From contig CAMCRV010000008.1 of the NCBI GenBank assembly GCA_945877365.1, positions 1 through 64,000 on the forward strand: DNA of 64,000 nt, given 5' to 3'. This stretch comes from an uncultured Clostridia bacterium. GTDB lineage: Bacteria; Bacillota; Clostridia; Oscillospirales; Oscillospiraceae. The translations under genes and the position numbers were made by a program. Position 1 is the stretch's first letter, and each line of letters begins with the position of its first letter. Under the pieces are notes generated by a model that saw nothing but the letters and a program-made list of their open reading frames with translations, was not told the DNA's origin and made no database searches. This document shows, piece after piece, positions 35,167-43,370 of the stretch.

Positions 35167-36267
35167 ATGAAAAAGATCCTGGTGGTTTTTGGGACCAGAC
35201 CGGAAGCAATCAAAATGTGCCCGCTGGTGCTGGAACTGAAAAAAAGTCCGCTTCTGGACACCAAGGTGTGCGTGAGCGGTCAGCACCGGCAGATGCTGGA
35301 GCAGGTGCTGGACATTTTCGGGGTCGTACCGGATTATGACCTGGCGGTCATGAAAGCCGGTCAGGATCTGACGGATGTCACCACCTCCATTCTCACCGGA
35401 ATGCAGGAAGTCCTGCGGCAGGAAAAACCGGATGTGGTTCTGGTACACGGGGATACTTCTACGGCATTTGCGTCCTCGCTGGCGGCATTCTATCAGCAGA
35501 TTCCGGTGGGGCATGTGGAGGCAGGTCTGCGTACCCACAATATCTGGTCTCCCTATCCGGAGGAATTCAACCGTCAGGCAATCGGGCTAACCGCCGCCTA
35601 TCATTTCGCACCCACGGAAACCGCCCGGCAGGCTCTGCTGCAGGAGGGGAAGAATCCGGATACGATTTATGTGACCGGCAATACGGGCATCGATGCTTTG
35701 TTCCATACCATACGCAAGGATTTCTCCCATCCGGAAACGGAGTGGGCAAAGGGCAGCCGCCTGATTGTTCTTACTGCCCACAGACGGGAGAATCTCGGTG
35801 AACCCATGCGAAAAATGTTCCGCGCCATCCGCAGAGTGGTGGATACATTCCCGGATGTGAAGGTGCTGTATCCGATTCACATGAATCCCAGGGTTCGGCA
35901 AATCGCAGCGGAGGAATTTGGAAATCGTGACCGGATTCGGATTGTGGAGCCGCTGGATGTGGTGGCGTTCCACAATCTCATGGAGGCCAGCTACCTTATC
36001 ATGACCGACAGCGGCGGCATTCAGGAGGAGGCTCCTGCCCTGGGCAAGCCTGTTCTGGTTATGCGGGACACCACGGAACGCCCGGAGGGCGTAGAGGCAG
36101 GCACGCTGAAGCTGACCGGAACGGAAGAAGACACCATTTTCGCCGAATGCAGCAGACTGCTGACAGATACGCAGACATACCGGCGTATGAGCACGGCCAC
36201 CAATCCGTATGGTGACGGAAAGGCAAGTCAAAGAATCCGGAAAGTTTTGGAGGAAGCGAATGTCTGA
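35167..36267 (+). CDS. wecB: UDP-N-acetylglucosamine 2-epimerase (non-hydrolysing)
   Basis: 366 residues. Interconverts UDP-GlcNAc and UDP-ManNAc in the cytoplasm. Motifs are VFGTRPEAIKMCPLVLEL, SGQHRQML, LVHGDTSTAFASSLAAF, GHVEAGLRTHN, TAHRRENLGEP and DSGGIQEEAPALGKPVLVMR with TERPEG after it. It supplies an N-acetylhexosamine nucleotide, so ManNAc or a derivative may be part of the polymer made by this operon. AGGTTTAGGAGAAAAAGAAT precedes the start. Confidence 0.95.
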   Translation: MKKILVVFGTRPEAIKMCPLVLELKKSPLLDTKVCVSGQHRQMLEQVLDIFGVVPDYDLAVMKAGQDLTDVTTSILTGMQEVLRQEKPDVVLVHGDTSTAFASSLAAFYQQIPVGHVEAGLRTHNIWSPYPEEFNRQAIGLTAAYHFAPTETARQALLQEGKNPDTIYVTGNTGIDALFHTIRKDFSHPETEWAKGSRLIVLTAHRRENLGEPMRKMFRAIRRVVDTFPDVKVLYPIHMNPRVRQIAAEEFGNRDRIRIVEPLDVVAFHNLMEASYLIMTDSGGIQEEAPALGKPVLVMRDTTERPEGVEAGTLKLTGTEEDTIFAECSRLLTDTQTYRRMSTATNPYGDGKASQRIRKVLEEANV

Positions 36268-36645
36268 TCACCCCTGGGTCTTCCGCTTTGCGATGGCCGC
36301 GCTGGTGTTTGCGGTTCTTCTTTCGGCTGCATATTCCTATGCGGACAAGCGTTACCGAAGATTGAATCAGGAAAAGTACACGCCGAAGCTGCAGTGGATT
36401 GACACGGTGATGGCCGGGCAGATGAAAAAACCTTTGTCTGGGCGATGGCAGGAATGGCCGCGGTACAAACCGGCGACACAGAGACGCTCTGTTCCTTTTT
36501 GAAGACCTATGAGTCCACTTTTGCCGCCAACCGGAAGTACCCCCTGTATACCGGGGAGGCCGGATGGGTCTGCCGGAGCTGCGCCGGACTGCACAGGTTG
36601 TATACGGCGCAAATGAACCGTCACCTTTTCGGCTTGTTTTCATAA
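36260..36645 (+). pseudogene. Small membrane-anchored ORF with probable frameshift
   Basis: Starts MSDHPWVFRFAMAALVFAVL (one span) after GGAGGAAGCGA, overlapping wecB by 8 bases. The frame reads through QWIDTVMAGQMKK and then degenerates to a stop at 36502. Shifting frame at the A6 run near 36424 continues sensibly (FVWAMAGMAAVQTGDTETLC, SFLKTYESTFAANRKYPLYT) to about 36645. A one-base indel in the homopolymer, either real or a sequencing error, is the simplest reading. The final 25 residues are uncertain. Confidence 0.55.
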
Positions 36646-36660
36646 GCCAAACATTGACAG

Positions 36661-36716
36661 AAAACCCACAGAACATGAGTCCTCACTGGAGAGAGGGGAT
36701 GTTCTGTGGGTTTTGC
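36661..36716 (+). terminator. Terminator of the polysaccharide operon
   Basis: AAAACCCACAGAACAT / ATGTTCTGTGGGTTTT, with a loop of about 24 bases. Confidence 0.75.
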
Positions 36717-36794
36717 TGTGGGATGGATACGGATTCTCTTTTAAAGTGTTTTGTGCTTATCGGTTTTACTCAGCCGGTTGATAAATTGTTATTT

Positions 36795-36945
36795 AATTGA
36801 CAATTGAAAATTGATAATTGATAATTGTTGGTATCCCTTCGGGATGAATTTAAAAAGAAAAACCGAGAGAAACCGCAAAAAATGATTTCAAAATCGTCCC
36901 GAAGGGACACAATCATTTTCAATTATCCATTATAAATTATCAATT
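36795..36945. repeat. Repeat family 2, copy 2
   Basis: About 150 bp with AATTGACAATTGAAAATTG at one end and inverted ATTATCAATTC at the other; the facing inner blocks are ATCCCTTCGGGA and GTCCCGAAGGGAC. It is more diverged than the copies at 1.0 and 43.2 kb. It is followed by AAATTCCAGTTTGTCG, a flank also seen next to family-1 copies. Confidence 0.8.
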
Positions 36946-37079
36946 CGACGAAGTCGATAAATTCCAGTTTGTCGCTTTGCTGACTTAAGCCGATATGCAC
37001 AGAATGTTTCATCAATCCGGATGGAACATTTTTATCGAGAATTCGTATGAGAAATCGTATCAGGCGGGAGGAAACGGAT

Positions 37080-38795
37080 ATGCGGAAAAACGCGGAAGCA
37101 ATCGCCATCTATTCCCGGAAGTCCAAATTTACGGGCAAGGGCGAGAGCATTGGCAATCAGGTGGAGCTGTGCAGAGAGTATGTGCGCAATTTCTTTGGGG
37201 AGGAGTACGCAGACCGCTGTGTGGTGTTTGAGGACGAAGGCTTTTCCGGCGGCAATCTGAACCGGCCTGCCTTTCGGGATATGATGGAGGGGGTCAGGAA
37301 GCACCGGTTCAAGGCAATCGTCGTGTATCGGCTGGACAGAATCAGCCGCAATATCAGCGACTTTGCCAGCCTGATCGATGAGCTGACCAAGCTGGAGGTG
37401 TCCTTCGTCTCCATCCGGGAACAGTTCGACACCAGCACCCCCATGGGACGGGCGATGATGTTCATTATCTCCGTGTTCTCCCAGCTGGAGCGGGAGACCA
37501 TTGCCGAGCGCATCCGGGACAATATGCACGAGCTGGCAAAGACCGGACGCTGGCTGGGCGGCAACGCTCCCACGGGATTCAAGTCTGAGGCAGTCAGCAA
37601 GGTCACGGTAGACGGGAAAACCCGAAAATCCTTCAAGCTGGTGCCCATCCCCGAGGAAGCGGAAATTCCCAAGCTGATTTTTGACCTGTACACCGAAACC
37701 GATTCCCTGACCGCCGTGGAAGCGGAACTGCTTCGCCGGAGAATCAAGACCAAGCAGGGGAAGGACTTCACCCGGTTTGCCATCAAGGCTATCTTGCAGA
37801 ACCCGGTGTACATGGCGGCGGATGAAGCAGCTTTTGAATACTTCACCCAGCGGCAGGCGGATGTCTGCTTCCCCAGGGAAGCCTTCGACGGCAAGCACGG
37901 CATTATGGCCTACAACCGCACCGATCAGGAGAAAGGGAAAACCACGGTTCTTCTGCCAGTCAGCGAATGGATTATCGCTCTGGGACAGCATCCGGGACTG
38001 GTGCCCTCCGGGCAGTGGATCAAGGTGCAGGAATCTCTGGAGCGGAACAAATCCAAGGGCTACCGAAAGCCCCGGAACAACGAAGCCCTGCTCACCGGCC
38101 TGCTGTTCTGCGCCTGCGGCCAGCGGATGTATCCCAAGCTGTCCAAACGGTTCACGGCGGATGGTCAGCCGATCTACACCTATGTCTGTAAAATGAAAGA
38201 GCGCAGCAAGCGCCAGCGGTGCAACAAGCGAAACGCCAATGGCAATGTACTGGATATGGCAATGATTGAGCAGATCAAGGCTCTGACGGAGCATGACAGC
38301 AGCTTTCTGAACCAGCTGGAAAAGAGCCGCCAGTTCTATACCGGCAGCCGCCAGCAGTATGAAACCCAGCTGGCAGAGCTGAGAGCAGAATATGGGGAGA
38401 ATGAAAAGACCATCAACGGTCTGATTGATTCTCTGGCTATGGTCGGTGACTCCATCGCAAAGCCCCGTGTTCTGAAGCGGATTGAGGAGCTGACCGAAAC
38501 CAACCGGGAGATTGAAAACCGAATCCATGAGCTGGAGGGTCTGACCTCCACCAATGCCCTCAGCGATGGGGAGTTCGATCTGCTCCGGCAGATGCTGTCC
38601 GTGTTCCAAACCAATATCGACGAAATGTCTGTGGAGGAGAGACGGGCAGCCATCCGAACCGTGGTTCGCAAGGTGATTTGGGACGGCGTGAACGCCCATG
38701 TGGTGCTGTTCGGCGCGGAGGAGGGCAAGATCGAGTACCCGGATATGGTGAGCCGATATGCTGACACGGAGGATGAAAGCACCCCATTGGGGTGA
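37080..38795 (+). CDS. Large serine recombinase, SpoIVCA/skin type
   Basis: 571 residues. The resolvase catalytic domain begins AIYSRKSKFTGKGESIGNQV (nucleophile Ser in YSRKS) with VVYRLDRISRNISDF and FSQLERETIAERIRDN. The recombinase domain (TGFKSEAVSKVT onward), a zinc ribbon (LLFCACGQRMYP, then VCK and RCNKR cysteines) and a coiled-coil tail follow. The start was set at the ATG after GGGAGGAAACGGAT. Its stop codon lies directly against the 3' half of sigK on the same strand. In Bacillus and Clostridioides the sigK-splitting recombinase sits at this border, so excision to rebuild sigK is its likely original job. The matching 5' half of sigK is not in this window. Confidence 0.9.
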   Translation: MRKNAEAIAIYSRKSKFTGKGESIGNQVELCREYVRNFFGEEYADRCVVFEDEGFSGGNLNRPAFRDMMEGVRKHRFKAIVVYRLDRISRNISDFASLIDELTKLEVSFVSIREQFDTSTPMGRAMMFIISVFSQLERETIAERIRDNMHELAKTGRWLGGNAPTGFKSEAVSKVTVDGKTRKSFKLVPIPEEAEIPKLIFDLYTETDSLTAVEAELLRRRIKTKQGKDFTRFAIKAILQNPVYMAADEAAFEYFTQRQADVCFPREAFDGKHGIMAYNRTDQEKGKTTVLLPVSEWIIALGQHPGLVPSGQWIKVQESLERNKSKGYRKPRNNEALLTGLLFCACGQRMYPKLSKRFTADGQPIYTYVCKMKERSKRQRCNKRNANGNVLDMAMIEQIKALTEHDSSFLNQLEKSRQFYTGSRQQYETQLAELRAEYGENEKTINGLIDSLAMVGDSIAKPRVLKRIEELTETNREIENRIHELEGLTSTNALSDGEFDLLRQMLSVFQTNIDEMSVEERRAAIRTVVRKVIWDGVNAHVVLFGAEEGKIEYPDMVSRYADTEDESTPLG

Positions 38796-39110
38796 GGATA
38801 GCAAATGAAATCCTGATGTATTTCCGCTCCCAGCGGAAGAATGCGCAGGATGTATCCCTGTCGGAGGCTATTGAAACCGGGACGGATGGGGCATCGCTGT
38901 CGCTGATGGATGTGGTCTGCGAGGACTGCGATCTTCTGGAACAGGTGAGCACCCGGCAGATGGTTCAGCAGTTGCGCAGTGCCATGAACACCTGCCTGAC
39001 GGAGCAGGAGCGGCAGGTGATCTGCCTGCGCTATGGGTTGGCAGGCAAAGCGCCCCAGCGCCAGCGGGAGGTGGCGGCACAGACCGGAATCAGCCGCAGC
39101 TATGTATCCC
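38790..39110 (+). pseudogene. sigK: sigK 3' fragment, interrupted at both ends
   Basis: The frame reads RIANEILMYFRSQRKNAQDV, SLSEAIETGTDGASLSLMDV and later CLTEQERQVICLRYGLAG, REVAAQTGISRSYVSQ. This matches SigK from the end of region 2 to the region 4 helix-turn-helix. ISRSYVS and EILMYFRS favour SigK over SigE. The upstream border, ATAGCAAATGAAATC, is where skin elements join sigK; I recall AATGA as the Bacillus skin core, and AATGA is present. After YVSQ the family sequence stops and an unrelated 30-codon tail follows to 39196. The last residues of region 4 are therefore gone, replaced by the end of the neighbouring recombinase element. No SigK 5' half was found in the window. Confidence 0.8.
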
Positions 39111-39150
39111 AAAGCGGCTATTGTAAACGATTGACCGTTAGGAAATCGCT

Positions 39151-40731
39151 TCAAACTGTGCTTACAGTTAGCTGTTTGAAGCGGAATTTAATATAGATTT
39201 GTTTGTCCTCGCTGAGTTCAATGCGTTCAATGAGGCTGACCAGCAGCTCCCGGCTGGCGCAGGCACTTTCCCGGAAACGCTGAACCAGTGCGTTTGCTTC
39301 ATCCTCCGCTTTGGCGGGGGATTCTTTTTTCTTCTCCAGTTCCTTGCGCTGATTTTGCAGCCTGGCTCTGTCGGATTTCACCTTGCAATAGATTCGCTGG
39401 AAGTCGTCTTCGCTGAGAATACCGGAGAGCTTATCCATGTACATTCGGTCTAAATTGGCAGTCATGGACTCGATCCTGCCCTGCAAGGACTGAATCTCCC
39501 CTTCGGTGCTGTCCGCGGTTCTGGCGGCTTCCACGGCTTTCTGCGCCATTGGCAGCAGCTGGTCAGCGCCCAGATACGCCTGACAGACTTCCCGAACCTT
39601 GGCAAGCACAGCCTCTGTGACGGTCTGCTCCTTGATGGAGTGGCAGGTGCAGACACCGGCTTTGGTGAAGCGCTGATAGGTGCGGCAGACGAAGAACAGG
39701 CGGTCGTCTCCGGCGGCGTTCCGGCGGTTCAGCACTGCCAGGGGATAGCTGCACTCATGGCAGAAAATCAAACCCTTTAATAAAAAGTCGTATGTCCTGC
39801 TCCGGGTGTGTCTGCGGCTTTCCACCAGCAGCCGCACCTTGCGGAAGGTTTCGGCATCTACCAGAGGCTCGTGGGTTCCCTCCACCACAACCCAGTTTTC
39901 TCTGGGCTGTTTCAGACACTTCTTCGATTTGTAACTGATCTTTACCATACGGCCCTGAACCATATTTCCGATATAGGTTTCATTTTGCAGCATTTCAGAG
40001 ATTCGCTCACTGCTCCACAGGCCGGCGTAGGGGCCACGCCTTCCCATACTCCATCCGCAGTAAGTTGCAGGGGTCGGTATGCCCTCCTCATTGAGAGTGG
40101 CGGCGATTTTTCGGCAGCTCACCCCATCCAGCGCCATGGCGAAGATCCGCCGCACGATGGGTGCCACTTCCTCGTCAATGATGATCTTGTTCTTCTGCGT
40201 GGGGTGCATCTTGTAGCCATACATGGGCTTGCCGCCGATGAACTGCCCCCTGCGCTGCTTATCCCGTTTGACGGACTTGATCTTTTTTGAGATATCCTTG
40301 GCATACATATCGTTCATAATTGACCGGAAGGGAGTGATGTCATTGGCAGTGGATTCCACGCCGGTGTCGATGCCGTCCAGCAGGGAAATGTAACGCACAC
40401 GCTTTTCCGGGAAGTACCGCTCCATGTAGTGACCGGTCATAATGTAGTCGCGGCCCAGACGGGACAGGTCCTTGGTGATGACCATATTGACCTTTTTGGC
40501 TTCAATGTCCGCAAGCATCCGCCGGAATGCCGGGCGGTCAAAGGTGGTTCCGCTGTAGCCGTCATCGATATAGGTGTCGTATACGGAGAGCCGATGCTGT
40601 TTTACAAATTCATCCAGCAGAGAGTTCTGGTTGGTAACGCTTTGGGAAGGGCCTTCGCTTTCATCCTCCCTGGATAACCGGATGTATTTCGCCACATGGT
40701 AAGCCATGGGGTCGCTGATTTCCATGAACAT
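39151..40731 (-). CDS. Large serine recombinase, TnpX/TndX-like
   Basis: 526 residues. The catalytic domain starts AKYIRLSREDESEGPSQSVT with Ser in RLSRED; DDGYSGTTFDRPAFRRML and KDLSRLGRDYIMTGHYMERY are characteristic of the Tn4451/Tn5397 recombinase group. A recombinase domain (GKPMYGYKMHP), a zinc ribbon (LIFCHECSYPL, then FFVCRTYQRF and CTCHSIK) and a coiled-coil/DUF4368-like tail follow. GGGAGGTAATT precedes the ATG. Its 3' end lies about 40 bp from the broken sigK sequence. It probably catalysed that insertion. Confidence 0.92.
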   Translation of the reverse strand: MFMEISDPMAYHVAKYIRLSREDESEGPSQSVTNQNSLLDEFVKQHRLSVYDTYIDDGYSGTTFDRPAFRRMLADIEAKKVNMVITKDLSRLGRDYIMTGHYMERYFPEKRVRYISLLDGIDTGVESTANDITPFRSIMNDMYAKDISKKIKSVKRDKQRRGQFIGGKPMYGYKMHPTQKNKIIIDEEVAPIVRRIFAMALDGVSCRKIAATLNEEGIPTPATYCGWSMGRRGPYAGLWSSERISEMLQNETYIGNMVQGRMVKISYKSKKCLKQPRENWVVVEGTHEPLVDAETFRKVRLLVESRRHTRSRTYDFLLKGLIFCHECSYPLAVLNRRNAAGDDRLFFVCRTYQRFTKAGVCTCHSIKEQTVTEAVLAKVREVCQAYLGADQLLPMAQKAVEAARTADSTEGEIQSLQGRIESMTANLDRMYMDKLSGILSEDDFQRIYCKVKSDRARLQNQRKELEKKKESPAKAEDEANALVQRFRESACASRELLVSLIERIELSEDKQIYIKFRFKQLTVSTV

Positions 40732-40773
40732 AATTACCTCCCTGGGAAGCTCTGAAATTAGCGACCATCGCTG

Positions 40774-40917
40774 TTAAGATGCACCATCCTGGGTGGCTAT
40801 GGCAAATGTGCGAAGCTCCTTTTGTAAAAAGAGGCGGAAAGATTCCTGAATGATTTCAGCGATGTCTTTTCCCTCCTCGGAATACTCGCAGTGGATTACG
40901 ACGGTTTTCGTATTCAT
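40774..40917 (-). CDS. Small element-associated protein (47 aa)
   Basis: MNTKTVVIHCEYSEEGKDIA followed by EIIQESFRLFLQKELR. It starts after AAAGGAGGCGTTCT with ideal spacing and ends 43 bases before the recombinase gene, so the two form an operon. Similar short proteins often precede TnpX-like recombinases in Clostridia. Its function is unknown. Confidence 0.7.
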   Translation of the reverse strand: MNTKTVVIHCEYSEEGKDIAEIIQESFRLFLQKELRTFAIATQDGAS

Positions 40918-41221
40918 AGAACGCCTCCTTTGGTCAATGGTATGCAGGAAGCCGGGGCGAATTGTGCCGGAGTGCGTTATCTTCCTTGCTGAGCGTCAGC
41001 CCGGCGGTGCCATAATGCCATCGCTGCTGCCCGTAACGGGCGGATTCCCACTTCCCACCCCCACCCTGGCAGATGTGCATGATATGCATAATCCTGCTGC
41101 AAATCATTCGGATTCTGTGGATACTGCCCATTGCAATTTCAGACATTTCAGAGTATTATATCTATATTACGCAAGAAAGAAAATAGGAACTTGCAAATTT
41201 GAGTAATACTCGGAGGTAGCT
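40918..41221. other. Gap without a convincing gene
   Basis: Only a weak minus-strand 70-codon frame (933-1146 of the 40 kb block) is open, with no ribosome site. The expected 3' end of sigK was searched for by eye and not seen. GGAGGTAGCT just before 41222 belongs to the aminotransferase. Confidence 0.5.
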
Positions 41222-42529
41222 ATGAAACCCTATTCCGAAATGACACGCCAGGAATTGCTGGAACAGAAGGCAGCGCTGAAAGCGGAGTACAATGAATATC
41301 AGAAGCGGAAGCTGACGCTGAATATGGCCCGGGGCAAGCCCGGTCAGGATCAGCTGAATCTTTCCATGGGCATGATGGATGTGCTGAACAGTGACAGCGA
41401 CCTGACCTGTGATGACGGCACCGACTGCCGCAACTACGGCGTGCTGGACGGCATCGACGAGTGCAAGGAGCTGATGGCGGACATGATGGAGGTGCGGCCC
41501 GATCAGGTGATCATCTACGGCAACTCCAGCCTGAATGTGATGTTCGACACGGTGTCCCGATCCATGCTCCACGGCGTCATGGGCAGCACACCCTGGTGCA
41601 AGCTGGAGAAGGTGAAGTTTCTTTGCCCGGTTCCCGGCTATGACCGGCACTTCGCCATCACCGAGTATTTCGGCATCGAGATGATCAACATTCCCATGCT
41701 GCCCACCGGCCCGGATATGGACATGGTGGAGGAGCTGGTGTCCTCCGATCCGGCCATTAAGGGCATCTGGTGTGTGCCCAAGTACAGCAACCCTCAGGGC
41801 ATCTCCTATTCTGACGAGACCGTAAGGCGGTTCGCCAGACTGAAGCCCGCCGCCATCGACTTCCGGATTTACTGGGACAACGCCTACACCATTCACCACC
41901 TGTATGACCACGATCAGGATCATCTGATTGAGATTCTGGCGGAGTGCAAGCGGGCGGGCAATCCGGATCTGGCCTACAAGTTCGCTTCCACCTCCAAGAT
42001 CAGCTTCCCCGGCTCCGGCATCTCCGCTCTGGCGGCCTCCGAGAACAATCTGGTGGACATTCGGGCACAGATGAAGGTGCAGACCATCGGCCACGACAAG
42101 GTGAACCAGCTGCGCCATGTGCGCTTCTTCGGGGACATCCACGGCATGGTGGAGCATATGCGGCTCCACGCCGACATTCTGCGGCCCAAGTTTGAGCTGG
42201 TGAGAACTATTCTGGAAACCGAGCTGGGGGGACTGGGTATCGGCACCTGGACCAACCCCAAGGGCGGCTACTTTGTGTCCTTTGAGTCGCTGGACGGCTG
42301 CGCCAAGGAGATCGTCTCCCGGTGTAAAAAGGTGGGGCTCGTCATGACCGGCGCCGGCGCCACCTATCCCTACGGCAGGGACCCCCACGACAGCAACATC
42401 CGCATTGCCCCTTCCTTCCCGGCTCTGTCCGATCTGGAGCTGGCCATGAAGGTATTCACCTGTGTGGTGAAGCTGGTCAGCGTGAAAAAGTATCTGGCGC
42501 AGATGGACAGCCAGAGCACCGGAGAATAA
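41222..42529 (+). CDS. PLP-dependent aminotransferase (class I-like, PF12897 type)
   Basis: 435 residues. Opening MKPYSEMTRQELLEQKAALK and NMARGKPGQDQLNLS, then IDFRIYWDNAYTIHH (cofactor contact), FASTSKISFPGSG with the PLP-binding Lys, and TNPKGGYFVSFES. This matches the group annotated as aspartate or alanine-type aminotransferase; the amino-acid substrate is not certain. CGGAGGTAGCT precedes the ATG. It stands alone and ends at a terminator. Confidence 0.9.
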   Translation: MKPYSEMTRQELLEQKAALKAEYNEYQKRKLTLNMARGKPGQDQLNLSMGMMDVLNSDSDLTCDDGTDCRNYGVLDGIDECKELMADMMEVRPDQVIIYGNSSLNVMFDTVSRSMLHGVMGSTPWCKLEKVKFLCPVPGYDRHFAITEYFGIEMINIPMLPTGPDMDMVEELVSSDPAIKGIWCVPKYSNPQGISYSDETVRRFARLKPAAIDFRIYWDNAYTIHHLYDHDQDHLIEILAECKRAGNPDLAYKFASTSKISFPGSGISALAASENNLVDIRAQMKVQTIGHDKVNQLRHVRFFGDIHGMVEHMRLHADILRPKFELVRTILETELGGLGIGTWTNPKGGYFVSFESLDGCAKEIVSRCKKVGLVMTGAGATYPYGRDPHDSNIRIAPSFPALSDLELAMKVFTCVVKLVSVKKYLAQMDSQSTGE

Positions 42530-42562
42530 TCCTGGTTCCCCGGAGACTGCAGGTTCGCATAA

Positions 42563-42617
42563 CTGGACACCAACTTTGATACGATGGATATCATGGTTGG
42601 TGTCCGGTTTTTTTGTT
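42563..42617 (+). terminator. Terminator of the aminotransferase gene
   Basis: GGACACCAAC / GTTGGTGTCC stem with a loop of about 20 bases, followed by GGTTTTTTTG. Confidence 0.85.
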
Positions 42618-42677
42618 CTTTTGAAATATGAAAAAAGCATATCGGCCTGAGTCAGCAAACCGGCAAATTGTCATTTG

Positions 42678-42800
42678 TGGGGATGCCCAAAGCCTCCCCT
42701 GTGTAAGGGGAGGTGGCAAAAATCTATTGATTTTTGCCGGAGGGGTTGTCAATCCCCCAGTCAGCTTCGCTGACAGCCCCCTTTACACAAGGGGGCCTTT
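42678..42800. repeat. Palindromic repeat family 1, gene-free copy
   Basis: Nearly identical to the copy at 22.4 kb over the whole length. The central join GGAGGGGTTGTC/AATCCCCCAGTCAGC and both outer arms are present. Flanks CAAATTGTCATTTGTGGGG and AAATTCCAATTTGTCG are also shared. Confidence 0.92.
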
Positions 42801-42867
42801 GAGCTCACTAAATTCCAATTTGTCGTTTTACGGACTTAAGCGAAAATGTACAATAGGAAAACCGTAT

Positions 42868-43149
42868 TCAGTTGTCCTTTCCACCCCTGCTCCGGCAGAC
42901 CCGGCACTCGTCGGGGTGGGTGTCCACCAGAACAATGTCCGGGCCGATGCGGCGGATGGCACTCCAGGGAATCACAAATTCCTCCCGGCGACCCAGCATC
43001 CCCAGCCCCTTGCAGGGGGCCGGAACCACAATGGCGCAGACCTTGCCCTCGGTGATTTCCACCTGCACATCGGCGATGAACCCCAGCCGCCGCCCGTCGC
43101 TGACGCAGATGACCTCCTTACATTGCAGTTGGGTAAATTTCATGGACAT
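42868..43149 (-). CDS. YlmC/YmxH-family PRC-barrel protein
   Basis: 93 residues with a PRC-barrel: KEVICVSDGRRLGFIADVQV, then IVVPAPCKGLGMLGRREEFV and IPWSAIRRIGPDIVLVD. The family is linked to sporulation in Firmicutes, and the gene commonly follows sigG. The start at 43149 has GGAGGGG six bases upstream; an ATG two codons later is an alternative. Its position downstream of the sigG 3' half supports the identity of that gene. Confidence 0.88.
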   Translation of the reverse strand: MSMKFTQLQCKEVICVSDGRRLGFIADVQVEITEGKVCAIVVPAPCKGLGMLGRREEFVIPWSAIRRIGPDIVLVDTHPDECRVCRSRGGKDN

Positions 43150-43213
43150 CCAGCTCCCCTCCGTTTGATCCCTGCATCTATTGTATGCGGCGAAGGGGAG
43201 GGATGTGCATATT

Positions 43214-43361
43214 GAATTGACAATTGACAATGGAAAATTGACAATTAAGGAATCCCTTTGGGATGATTTTAGAATAAAGGGCTAAAAGCCGTACAAATCT
43301 TTTCTAATTTGTCCCGAAGGGACACCACAATTGTCAACTGTCAATTGTCAATTGTCAATTC
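43214..43361. repeat. Repeat family 2, copy 3
   Basis: 148 bp between the sigG 3' end and the ylmC-like gene. Ends GAATTGACAATTGACAATG and inverted CAATTGTCAATTGTCAATTC; inner ATCCCTTTGGGAT and GTCCCGAAGGGAC. Confidence 0.88.
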
Positions 43362-43370
43362 AAGACTGCT

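Larger units (their letters stand above)
39108..40930 (-). mobile_element. Small element with a TnpX-like recombinase, inserted in sigK
   Basis: The left border is where sigK homology stops, about 40 bases before the recombinase's last codon. The content is one large serine recombinase and a 47-residue ORF. The right border is not defined: the missing end of sigK was not found between 40.93 and 41.22 kb. The element may have been trimmed or the gene end lost. Confidence 0.5.
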
